Origin: Schleiferilactobacillus shenzhenensis LY-73
Lineage (GTDB): Bacteria; Bacillota; Bacilli; Lactobacillales; Lactobacillaceae
Assembly: GCF_000469325.1 (NCBI RefSeq)
Contig: NZ_KI271585.1
Span: 76,236 to 140,235 of the forward strand
Length of the DNA stretch: 64,000 nt
Reading direction: 5' to 3'
Numbering within the stretch: the first letter of the stretch is position 1; each line of letters begins with the position of its first letter. Position numbers and translations under genes: made by a program. The notes beneath the pieces were generated by a model, which did not search any database, was not told the DNA's origin, and saw nothing but the letters and a program-made list of their open reading frames with translations. Positions 33,769 through 41,255 of the stretch are shown here, in pieces.

Positions 33769-33808
33769 CAAAGAGACCCACAACTCCGCGGAGTTGCGGG
33801 TCTCTTTG
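33769..33808. terminator. Long inverted repeat, probable bidirectional terminator
   Basis: CAAAGAGACCC (33769-33779) pairs with GGGTCTCTTTG (33798-33808). The centre CAACTCCGCGGAGTTG is itself a perfect palindrome, giving a near-complete 20-bp stem. T-rich tails lie on both sides. It separates the plus-strand cluster from minus-strand genes. Confidence 0.65.
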
Positions 33809-33848
33809 TATCTGCCGGTGAACCGGCGGATAGCGGCAGATAACTGAA

Positions 33849-34034
33849 TCACTGAGCCTTCTCCGTCAACCGATAGCGCGTCGCTGGCCCAGCACCAACT
33901 TTCGTTAGAACCCCTTGTTCAGCCATTTGCCGCAAATATTTGGTGGCTTGGCTGGTTTTAATATCAAGCAAGGTTTCCACATCTAGCACTTGTCTATGAC
34001 TCGAAGTCCCCGCGATGGGCCGCAAAGAAGTCAT
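33849..34034 (-). pseudogene. Winged-helix remnant fused out of frame with the ATPase end
   Basis: The 61-codon frame contains VLDVETLLDIKTSQATKYL and a wing EQGVLTKVGAGPATRYRLT. This is a winged-helix pattern like the C-terminal domain of Fic-associated or AlbA/RecG-like regulators. Its 5-prime part overlaps the end of the ATPase gene in another frame, and it has no start signal of its own. It is best read as the tail of a lost gene. A short functional regulator cannot be excluded. Confidence 0.45.
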
Positions 34035-34851
34035 AATACGCCCGTACCTCCGGCAGTTCCGTCCACTTTCTCACCGCCACCGGGGTCGTGTCCATATCGT
34101 AGACCTTCGCTTCGGGCAAGGCCAGGAGGAACGGCGAGTGGGTGGCGATGATGAATTGGCAGCCGAAGAAGCGCGCTGAATCACCGATGAACTTGACCAA
34201 TTCCTGCTGCTTCTCGGGGGAGAGGGAGTTCTCCGGCTCGTCCAGAAGGTATAGCGCGTTCTCCTTGATGCGGTCAGTGAAGTAGGCCATCGCGCTCTCA
34301 CCGTTGCTGCCCTCGGGCAGGTTGCGCATCATGTGGTCGCGGATGTAACGGGACTGGGTCTTGCTGCGGGTCTCCAAAATACGCTTGAGCTGGTCGTAAT
34401 CTTCGGGTCCGCTGAACTGGAAGCGGGCGTGCTTGGTGGTGAGGTACGCGTCTTCTAACTTGGTGCGCTGGTTATCCAGCCCGGTATTGGCCTGCCGAAT
34501 CGTGAGCATGTAATCGAACACGTCATCGCTGGTGATAATGGCGCTCTTCTTGGGCACCGTCCCCACGGTGGTGGCGTCTGTCCGGTCGAGATAATCCTTG
34601 AAGAAATTCGACCGGTTGAACGGCGCTTCCCGCTGCAGTCCGAGCTTTTCAGCCATGATGTTCAATACAGTTGTTTTACCCGACCCATTGCCGCCGTTCA
34701 GGATGGTGATCGGCGCCAGATCCAACTGAGTCAATCCCTTATCCGGCAGGACTTGGAAGGGATAATACGACGTATACGTCCGTTTCTTGATGCTGATGAA
34801 GAAATGCCACTCGACGTCCTCGTCGGGGAAGAAAAACTGAGTGAGATACTG
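33994..34851 (-). CDS. AAA-family ATPase, SMC/OLD-like
   Basis: A 285-residue ATPase with Walker A NGGNGSGKTT at about residue 50, signature-like region near residue 200, Walker B YLLDEPENSLSPEKQQEL, and the H-loop IIATHSPFLLAL. This is the pattern of stand-alone ABC-type AAA proteins (AAA_21/OLD-like), some of which act in defence systems and many of which are uncharacterised. The start at ATG 34851 has AAAGGAG 10 nt upstream; the longer frame to 34887 is rejected. No nuclease partner gene is adjacent, only a winged-helix remnant at its 3-prime end. Confidence 0.85.
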   Translation of the reverse strand, partial: QYLTQFFFPDEDVEWHFFISIKKRTYTSYYPFQVLPDKGLTQLDLAPITILNGGNGSGKTTVLNIMAEKLGLQREAPFNRSNFFKDYLDRTDATTVGTVPKKSAIITSDDVFDYMLTIRQANTGLDNQRTKLEDAYLTTKHARFQFSGPEDYDQLKRILETRSKTQSRYIRDHMMRNLPEGSNGESAMAYFTDRIKENALYLLDEPENSLSPEKQQELVKFIGDSARFFGCQFIIATHSPFLLALPEAKVYDMDTTPVAVRKWTELPEVRAYYDFFAAHRGDFES

Positions 34852-34948
34852 CATCGCGGACCGGCTCCTTTCTGCTGTTGGGGCCATTGTATCATGGTTG
34901 GCCGCCGGCGCAGAACATACGCCTGGGGGACATCAGCCCAGAACGGTA

Positions 34949-34977
34949 TTCCCATGAGCAATTGAGTATGGTACAAT
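34949..34977 (+). promoter_or_regulatory. Promoter of the NADH oxidase gene
   Basis: TTCCCA (34949-34954), 17 bp, TACAAT (34972-34977), with a start about 45 nt before the ATG at 35026. AAGGAG precedes the ATG. Confidence 0.5.
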
Positions 34978-35025
34978 CTTTTACGTGAAACGTATCACAC
35001 TCTAACAACAAGGAGCCTTTCTTCT

Positions 35026-36381
35026 ATGAAAATTATCGTTATCGGCGCTACCCATGCCGGCACCTTCGCGACCCAGCAGATCCTCACCGAGCACCCGGAG
35101 TATGATGTGACCGTCTACGAGCGCAACGACAATCTGTCCTTCCTCTCCTGCGGGATCGCCCTGTGGGTGGGTGACAACGTGTCCGACCCGAACAAGATGT
35201 TCTACTCCAGTCCGGATGCCTTAGCGGCGCTGGGGGCGACAATGCGGATGGAACACAACGTCACCGCCATCGATCCCGTCGCCCGTACCATCACGGCAAC
35301 GAACCTGATCAGCGGCGAGACTCTCACTGATCACTACGACAAGCTGGTCTTCACCCCCGGCTCCGCACCCGTGATTCCGCCCCTGCCGGGCATTCAGAGC
35401 GACCGCGTCTTCCTCTGCAAGAATTGGGCCGACGCCAAGAAGCTCCACGACAACGCCGAGCACATCAATTCCGCCATCGTCATCGGCGCGGGGTATATCG
35501 GTGCGGAGTTGGCCGAACAATACGCGTTGAGCGGGAAGAAAGTGACCCTCATCGACGCCTTCGACCGCGTCTTGGCGAAGAACTTTGACCAGGACATCAC
35601 GGACCGTGTGGAACAGCTGTACACCGATAACGGCACCCATCTGGCCCTAGGGCAGAAAGTCACCGGCTTCACGACCACCGGTAAAGACATCACCGTGACT
35701 ACCGATCAAGGGACCTATACCGCTGATATCGCGGTTCTGGCCGTCGGCTTCCGGCCGCGCACTGAACTATTACGGGGCCAAGTGGATATGCTGGCGAATG
35801 GTGCGGTAATCACCGACGCCTACATGCAATCCAGCCGCCCCGAAATTTTCGCCGCTGGCGACTCTGCTGCAGTCCACTACAATCCCACGGGTCAGGATGA
35901 TTACATTCCCTTGGCCACCAATGCCGTCCGCCAAGGCATTCTGATCGGCAAAAACATTGCGGCCCCCACGGAGAAGTATCTGGGCACCCAGGCCTCCAGT
36001 GCCGTCGCCCTGTTTGACCGGACACTGGCGTCCTCGGGCTTGACCGCGGCGGGGGCAGCCGCCCGCAACATTCCCGTGGCGACCGTCACGATCGAACAGA
36101 ACTACCGGCCGGAGTTCATGCTGACGACCACGCCGGTGGTGGCGTCGCTGACCTGGGACCCGACCACCCACCAAGTTCTGGGCGGTGCTTTCTACAGCGC
36201 CCACGACGTGTCCATGTCGGCCAATATGATCTCACTGGCGATCCAGACCAAGATGACGATCGAGACCCTGGCCATGGTGGATACGTTCTTCCAGCCGAAT
36301 TTCGACCAGCCCATCAACTGGGTCAACGCGGTCGCCATGGCGGCGGTGGAAAAAGCCAAGGAGGCGGCCCCGGCGCTCTAA
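35026..36381 (+). CDS. nox: NADH oxidase, water-forming type
   Basis: A 451-residue FAD flavoprotein of the peroxide/disulfide-reductase family. The N-terminal FAD motif is IVIGATHAGTFA. The redox-active Cys42 sits in LSCGIALWVG at the same position as in enterococcal and lactococcal NADH oxidase. The NAD-binding motif AIVIGAGYIGAELAEQYA and a C-terminal dimerisation domain follow. It oxidises NADH with O2 to water, regenerating NAD+ and lowering oxygen. CoA-disulfide reductase is the nearest alternative. It is a single-gene unit with promoter and terminator. Confidence 0.88.
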   Translation: MKIIVIGATHAGTFATQQILTEHPEYDVTVYERNDNLSFLSCGIALWVGDNVSDPNKMFYSSPDALAALGATMRMEHNVTAIDPVARTITATNLISGETLTDHYDKLVFTPGSAPVIPPLPGIQSDRVFLCKNWADAKKLHDNAEHINSAIVIGAGYIGAELAEQYALSGKKVTLIDAFDRVLAKNFDQDITDRVEQLYTDNGTHLALGQKVTGFTTTGKDITVTTDQGTYTADIAVLAVGFRPRTELLRGQVDMLANGAVITDAYMQSSRPEIFAAGDSAAVHYNPTGQDDYIPLATNAVRQGILIGKNIAAPTEKYLGTQASSAVALFDRTLASSGLTAAGAAARNIPVATVTIEQNYRPEFMLTTTPVVASLTWDPTTHQVLGGAFYSAHDVSMSANMISLAIQTKMTIETLAMVDTFFQPNFDQPINWVNAVAMAAVEKAKEAAPAL

Positions 36382-36397
36382 TCTTTTAAACCGTACC

Positions 36398-36443
36398 AAG
36401 CAGTCCTTGCGGGCGTCCAAGCAACGCCGTGGGGCTGCTTTTT
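36398..36443 (+). terminator. Terminator after nox
   Basis: AAGCAG (36398-36403) pairs with CTGCTT (36435-36440) and an inner GCGGGCGT/ACGCCGT stem, then TTTAG. The following gap to 36536 carries no other recognised element. Confidence 0.7.
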
Positions 36444-36536
36444 AGTTATCGCCGACTGCCGTGTGAGACGAAATTCTTGTCACCTGATGCCAAACCGGCG
36501 ACAATGAATGGGAAGTCAACGAAAGAAGCGATAAAG

Positions 36537-37931
36537 ATGACAACTTTTCCCGCATTTTCTCCAGATGATATCCTTCACGATTTGACCAGCCGCGTCAGCG
36601 CGGGGGCCGTGGTGACGGATCCGGCAGAATTGCAGAAGTTCTCGTACAGCACGAACATGACCGGTGAAGGGGCCGGCTTGGCCTTGGCCATTGTCGAAGC
36701 GGCGGATACCGCTGATATTCAAGGGACGCTGGCGACGGCGAGAAAGTACCACGTGCCCATCGTGCCCCAATCCGCCCACACCAGCACGGTCATTGGGGCC
36801 GATGGAATCCCCGGGAGCATTATCCTTTCTACCTTGAAAATGAATAAGATCATTGAAATCAGCAAGCCGGATGGTCTCGCGGTCGTCCAGCCTGGGGTCA
36901 TCAACGGCGACCTGGACAAAGCGGCCCGGGCGCAGGGCATGTTCTACGCCCCTGACCCCGGGTCCAAGCCCATCTCCAGTATCGGCGGCAACGTCTCGAC
37001 CAATGCCGGCGGGATGAGTACGGTACGTTACGGGGCCACCAAGGATAATGTTCTGGGACTGAAAGTCGTGCTGGCAGACGGCCGGGTGATCAAGGTCGGC
37101 GGCCGGACCATGAAACAGGCCTTCGGTTACGACTTGACCCAGCTGTTCATCGGTTCCGAGGGGACGCTGGGCATCGTCACGGAAATCACCGTGAAGCTGC
37201 TGCCGATTCCGCTGGGCACACCCGTGATGGGGATGGCTTTCTTCCCCAACATGACCCAGTTGGCCAAAGCCGTCGCCGCGATCCGCATCTCCGGGGTCGG
37301 CCCGACCATGCTGGAGGCGCTGGACGGCAATACCGTCGCGGCGCTGGATACCTATCGGCACACCCACTACGCCGACAATAATGAATCGATGCTGATCTTC
37401 CGCATCGACAGCAGTACGCCGGCCACCGAGAACCTCATGGAGAAATTGCTCGGTGAGTACGATGGCACCCACATCAGTGTCACCACGGATCCCCAGCAGC
37501 AGGCCGACCTCCAGCAGATGCGCCAGGATATGCTGCCGGCAGTCTTTGCCGGGCAGAACCACATCATGGAAGACATGGCCCTGCCCTTGTCGCAGCTAGC
37601 ACCGATGATGGATTACATCGCGGCTTTAGGCACCAAGCTGGGATTGAAGATCTACACGGCCGGCCACGCGGGGGACGGCAACGTGCACCCGACGCTGGTC
37701 TGGCCTGAGGATGAGAAAGAAGTCCCGACCGCCGTCGTCGAAGCCCTGCAGGACATGTTCCACAAGACGCTTGCTTTGGGCGGTACGATCTCCGGCGAAC
37801 ACGCTGTGGGCATGATCAAAAACCAGTGGAACAACGCCGAGCTGGGCCCCGATGTGGATTATCTGCAGCACCAAATCAAGGCTCTGTTTGACCCGATGAA
37901 TATCCTGAATCCGAAACGCAAAATTAATTAA
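36537..37931 (+). CDS. FAD-binding oxidase, GlcD / D-2-hydroxyacid dehydrogenase type
   Basis: A 464-residue flavoprotein of the PCMH/VAO family. The FAD-binding segments are VPIVPQSAHTSTVIG, PDPGSKPISSIGGNVSTNAGG and SEGTLGIVTE. The C-terminal half has the substrate and metal motifs HAGDGNVHP and SGEHAVG. This is the GlcD/D-lactate dehydrogenase pattern, with oxidation of D-lactate or glycolate as the likely reaction. ATG 36537 starts the recognisable protein. The upstream in-frame extension overlaps the nox terminator and is rejected. The ribosome binding site (AAAGAAG) is weak. Confidence 0.88.
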   Translation: MTTFPAFSPDDILHDLTSRVSAGAVVTDPAELQKFSYSTNMTGEGAGLALAIVEAADTADIQGTLATARKYHVPIVPQSAHTSTVIGADGIPGSIILSTLKMNKIIEISKPDGLAVVQPGVINGDLDKAARAQGMFYAPDPGSKPISSIGGNVSTNAGGMSTVRYGATKDNVLGLKVVLADGRVIKVGGRTMKQAFGYDLTQLFIGSEGTLGIVTEITVKLLPIPLGTPVMGMAFFPNMTQLAKAVAAIRISGVGPTMLEALDGNTVAALDTYRHTHYADNNESMLIFRIDSSTPATENLMEKLLGEYDGTHISVTTDPQQQADLQQMRQDMLPAVFAGQNHIMEDMALPLSQLAPMMDYIAALGTKLGLKIYTAGHAGDGNVHPTLVWPEDEKEVPTAVVEALQDMFHKTLALGGTISGEHAVGMIKNQWNNAELGPDVDYLQHQIKALFDPMNILNPKRKIN

Positions 37932-37942
37932 TATGCGGCAAA

Positions 37943-37978
37943 AGGCCCGTTATGTTCCACGTGGAACATAACGGGCCT
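37943..37978. terminator. 36-bp perfect palindrome: terminator-like, contains a parS-like site
   Basis: Two 18-base arms meet without a loop (37943-37960 and 37961-37978). The centre TGTTCCACGTGGAACA (37953-37968) fits the ParB-binding parS consensus TGTTNCACGTGNAACA. A-rich and T-rich flanks (GCAAAAGG..., ...CCTCTTGG) and the position between two convergent genes fit a terminator, although the T run is poor. Both roles could coexist. Confidence 0.6.
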
Positions 37979-37995
37979 CTTGGTTACCCGCCAAG

Positions 37996-38472
37996 TTAGT
38001 CAGACAATGGGCCTTCACCCAGATACGCGCTCAGCATCCAGATGATCTTATCCATCGCGGCCTTGTACCCGTTCAGCATATCCTGCGTCGGGAAGTCCTT
38101 CTCAGAATCGGTGATCTCGATACCCTTCTGGAACTGATCACGCAGGTATTGGATCTGCTTGCGCAGACGGTCCATCAACTCAGACAAGCTGTATTGGTTC
38201 CAGTCCATCTTCTCATCCGGCAGTCCGGTGTGGTCGATGAACTCGTGGGTGGTCGCATAGGGCGCTCCGCCCAGCGCAATCAACCGCTCCGCCACTTCAT
38301 CCAGGATGTCGGCCATCTGGTCCTTGTACTCATCCATCAGGGGATGCAGCCGGAAGAAATTCCGGCCCCGCATGTACCAGTGGATCTGCTGAATATTGGT
38401 TTGGATCTGGGACAGATCGGCGACCAGCTGATTCAGCTGGGCGACGGTCTTGGGATACTGAATCTTGCTCAT
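37996..38472 (-). CDS. dps: Dps-family ferritin-like DNA-protection protein
   Basis: A 158-residue ferritin-like protein with the Dps ferroxidase motif spread as IHWYMRG ... RLHPLMDEYKDQMADILDEVAERL (His, His, Asp, Glu ligands at the dimer interface). It forms dodecamers that oxidise Fe2+ with H2O2 and store iron, protecting DNA. AAAGGAG precedes the ATG at 38472. It is a single gene, convergent with the upstream oxidase gene. Confidence 0.93.
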   Translation of the reverse strand: MSKIQYPKTVAQLNQLVADLSQIQTNIQQIHWYMRGRNFFRLHPLMDEYKDQMADILDEVAERLIALGGAPYATTHEFIDHTGLPDEKMDWNQYSLSELMDRLRKQIQYLRDQFQKGIEITDSEKDFPTQDMLNGYKAAMDKIIWMLSAYLGEGPLSD

Positions 38473-38570
38473 TCAAAAACACTCCTTTGGTATGCTTAAG
38501 TACCCGGTACATCTTCAGTCTAGCAAACCAGCCAACCCCGAGGGTAGCGTTATGCTCACTGGAGGACACG

Positions 38571-38936
38571 TTATTTTTCTTTGGCCCGGGCATTGGCGAC
38601 GACGATCAGCCATTCGCGCAATGCGGCGTAAAGAAAGTAGACATACAGCCACAGCGACCGGTGGGTGCTGGCCTGCCAGCGGGGTAATGCGGCCGCCTGT
38701 TGGTAAATGACCAGGAAAGCGGCCACCACCGCTAAGGCTGCACAGCCCAACCACAAATTGAGCCGGCCGTCGGGCCGCTGCCACAGCACCCAGCCCAGCC
38801 ACAACACGCAGGTGCCGATGATGACACCCAACACATACTCAAACCACGCCCCCGGCTGGGGGACATACACTAGGAATAATGACACCAAGATCAGCACGGC
38901 CGGGACGACATCCGTCCGCCACGTCTTCCTCAACAT
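38571..38936 (-). CDS. Hypothetical membrane protein, four helices
   Basis: A 121-residue protein with four hydrophobic segments (about 12-30, 35-52, 62-80 and 93-112), a polar loop QRPDGRLN and a basic C-terminus. AAAGGGG precedes the ATG at 38936. I do not recognise the family. It does not overlap its neighbours and looks like an independent gene. Confidence 0.65.
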   Translation of the reverse strand: MLRKTWRTDVVPAVLILVSLFLVYVPQPGAWFEYVLGVIIGTCVLWLGWVLWQRPDGRLNLWLGCAALAVVAAFLVIYQQAAALPRWQASTHRSLWLYVYFLYAALREWLIVVANARAKEK

Positions 38937-39159
38937 GCTGCACCACCCCTTTCTTCATTGACGATGCCTGCTATTAGCCTACCGGGAAATCACGGCGATG
39001 ACAATCATGACGGCTCAAAATTCTATTTCCCGGGAAATACCGGCCCTGTCCCATTGAAAGCGGTCTACCCCATTCTCTCCCTCTGAATCGCCCTGGACCG
39101 TAACCGCCGCTTCTGCCTATAATGGAAGTTATACATTCATCAGAAAGCGGGCACACAGC

Positions 39160-40401
39160 GTGGGGAAATTAAAGAATCTACGGACATTACAAGGCTGGCA
39201 GCGGAACCTGGCTGTTCTTTGGCTGGGCACCTTCATCGCCGGAATGGGCTTCAGCGAAATCTCTCCCTTCCTGTCCCTTTATGTCTCCGAAATGGGGAAC
39301 TTCACCAAGAGCCAGCTCTCCATGTACTCTGGGGTCACCTTCGCCGCGACATTCATCGTCGTGGCCCTGGTCTCACCGCTGTGGGGTCGGCTGGCCGACC
39401 GCCGCGGGCGCAAATTGATGCTGCTGCGCTCAAGCTTGGGCATGGCCTTCATCATCGGCGCCTGCGGCTTTGTCCACAATATTTGGGCCCTGATCGGCCT
39501 GCGGGCGCTGCAGGGCCTGGTGTCTGGCTACATTCCCAATGCCAGCGCCCTGATTGCCACCGAAACACCCAAGGAACACAGCGGCGCTGCCATCGGCATC
39601 CTCACCACCGGTATGGTCTCCGGCAATCTCATCGGCCCGGTCTTGGGCGGCTTTCTCGCCCAAGTCTTTTCTATCCGCCTGACCTTCGTGATTACCGGCG
39701 TGCTCCTGCTCATCGTCTTCCTGCTCAGCCTGACACTGGTGCACGAACACTATCAGCCCAGCCCGGACCTGTTGAATAAGAAGAAACGGCCGAGCCTGCT
39801 CACCCAGGTCAAGAATCCCCGGGCGATCATGGTCCTGCTTATCTCCACGATGATCATTCAGGTGGGCAATATGTCCGTCTATCCCATCGTCAGTCTATAC
39901 GTTAAGGAACTGATGCATAACGTCGGCCCCATCGCCCTCGTCGCCGGCCTCGTCGCTGCCATGCCGGGGATCTCGAACCTCATCGCCGCCCCCCGTCTGG
40001 GCCGGCTGGGCGACCGCTACGGCAGCGGCAAGATCCTCATCTTCGGCTACGTCTTCGCCATCATCATGTACATCCCCCAAGGCATCGTCGGCAGTGTCTG
40101 GGCCCTGGCCTTCTTCCGCCTGATGATCGGTGTCTCCGACGGCGCCCTCTTTCCCACCGTGCAGACGCTGCTCTCCAAGGGCACGCCTCAGGATTACACC
40201 GGCACCGTCTTCAGCTGGAACCAGTCCTTCCAAGCCCTGGGCAGCGTTATCGGCTCCTTGATGGGCGGCTTCGTCACCAGCCTGTTCGACTACAACGGCT
40301 GCTTCCTCTTCACCGCCGGCTGCCTGGCCCTCAATTTCGTCCTCGTCCGGCTTTTTATTCCCGAATTGCGGCTGCACAACTTGCGCCGCGTCCGCCAATG
40401 A
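39160..40401 (+). CDS. Major facilitator superfamily efflux transporter
   Basis: A 413-residue MFS protein with twelve predicted helices. The loop 2-3 motif is GRLADRRGRKLML, repeated as LGRLGDRYGSGKIL in the second half. A proline/glycine-rich helix 5 (GILTTGMVSGNLIGPVLGG) has the motif-C pattern of drug:H+ antiporters. The start is GTG 39160 with a weak AAAGCGGG site. Substrate is unknown, and multidrug export is the family's usual activity. Confidence 0.87.
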   Translation: MGKLKNLRTLQGWQRNLAVLWLGTFIAGMGFSEISPFLSLYVSEMGNFTKSQLSMYSGVTFAATFIVVALVSPLWGRLADRRGRKLMLLRSSLGMAFIIGACGFVHNIWALIGLRALQGLVSGYIPNASALIATETPKEHSGAAIGILTTGMVSGNLIGPVLGGFLAQVFSIRLTFVITGVLLLIVFLLSLTLVHEHYQPSPDLLNKKKRPSLLTQVKNPRAIMVLLISTMIIQVGNMSVYPIVSLYVKELMHNVGPIALVAGLVAAMPGISNLIAAPRLGRLGDRYGSGKILIFGYVFAIIMYIPQGIVGSVWALAFFRLMIGVSDGALFPTVQTLLSKGTPQDYTGTVFSWNQSFQALGSVIGSLMGGFVTSLFDYNGCFLFTAGCLALNFVLVRLFIPELRLHNLRRVRQ

Positions 40402-40443
40402 TTTATAGTCAAGCAATCATTGAGTGAGAAAGGGGTTTATCCC

Positions 40444-41139
40444 ATGGACCGTCCCATCAAAAATGTCCCGAACTTAACGTCTGAATTGCGTCAAGATATC
40501 GTTGAATCGCCCACCGTCATCCGCAATGCCTCCGGCATCCGGCTCTTTGGCAAACGCATCAAGAGTATCATTTACTCCACCGACGTCGCTGTCCTCGCCA
40601 ACTGTGACGCCGACGCGATTCTGGCGGTCTATCCCTGGACCCCCAACACGCGGATCCTCGACGCCGTCAGCCGGGTGGCCAACGTGCCCATCCTGGCCGG
40701 CATCGGCGGCGGGCTGACCAAGGGCCTGCGCTCTGCTACGGTCGGCCGGTTTGCGGAAGAAAACGGCGCCCAGGCCGTGGTCATGAACGCCCCCACCAGC
40801 CTGACGACGATTGCCAGCGTGGAGCGAGTCGTGGACGTGCCCATCATCTACACCGTCGTGAACCAGAACATCGACCTGCTGGCGCGGATCAAGGCCGGCG
40901 TCGACGCCTTCAACGTCGCCGGCGGTGCCGGCACCGCTGACCTGGTACGCTGGGTGCGGGAACACCTGGGCAACGTCTACCCGAACTTTCCAATCATTGC
41001 CTCCGGCGGCAAGACCACCGAGCAGATCAGTGCCACCATCGACGCCGGCGCCAATGCCATTACTTACACCGCCTACGGTATCTCCGAGCAGACGTTCCAC
41101 GAGAAGATGGAACACTACCGGGCGGAGCAGCGAGGGTAA
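40444..41139 (+). CDS. TIM-barrel protein of unknown function
   Basis: A 231-residue protein with alternating strands and helices. Motifs such as VPILAGIGGGLT, VPIIYTVVNQN, DAFNVAGGAGTADLV and FPIIASGGKTTEQI resemble the phosphate-binding turns of (beta/alpha)8 barrels. No complete signature of a known enzyme is seen; relatives in lactobacilli are usually just called hydrolase or beta/alpha-barrel protein. ATG 40444 follows AAAGGGG. A longer frame from 40420 is less likely. Confidence 0.7.
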   Translation: MDRPIKNVPNLTSELRQDIVESPTVIRNASGIRLFGKRIKSIIYSTDVAVLANCDADAILAVYPWTPNTRILDAVSRVANVPILAGIGGGLTKGLRSATVGRFAEENGAQAVVMNAPTSLTTIASVERVVDVPIIYTVVNQNIDLLARIKAGVDAFNVAGGAGTADLVRWVREHLGNVYPNFPIIASGGKTTEQISATIDAGANAITYTAYGISEQTFHEKMEHYRAEQRG

Positions 41140-41163
41140 CCGCGGAGCCCGGAGTCACCCGGG
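41140..41163. repeat. 24-bp intergenic repeat, copy A
   Basis: The sequence starting CCGCGGAGCCCGGAG and ending CACCCGGG immediately follows the stop codon of the TIM-barrel gene. It recurs exactly, in inverted orientation, at 63944-63967, more than 22 kb away. The flanks are not similar. Confidence 0.7.
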
Positions 41164-41190
41164 CCATCGCCACACACTACCGTTCTACGC

Positions 41191-41240
41191 AAAAGCGCCA
41201 GCCCCACCGCCTCAAGGCGATGCCGGACTGGCGCTTTTCT
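41191..41240. terminator. Bidirectional terminator between the TIM-barrel gene and ohyA
   Basis: AAAAGCGCCAG (41191-41201) pairs with CTGGCGCTTTT (41228-41238). T runs lie on both strands. Confidence 0.85.
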
Positions 41241-41255
41241 GTTATAGCGAATAAC

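Noticed and set aside
36429..36536. Upstream in-frame extension of the GlcD-like oxidase
   Set aside because: Overlaps the nox terminator and lacks a ribosome binding site. The protein family begins at about ATG 36537.
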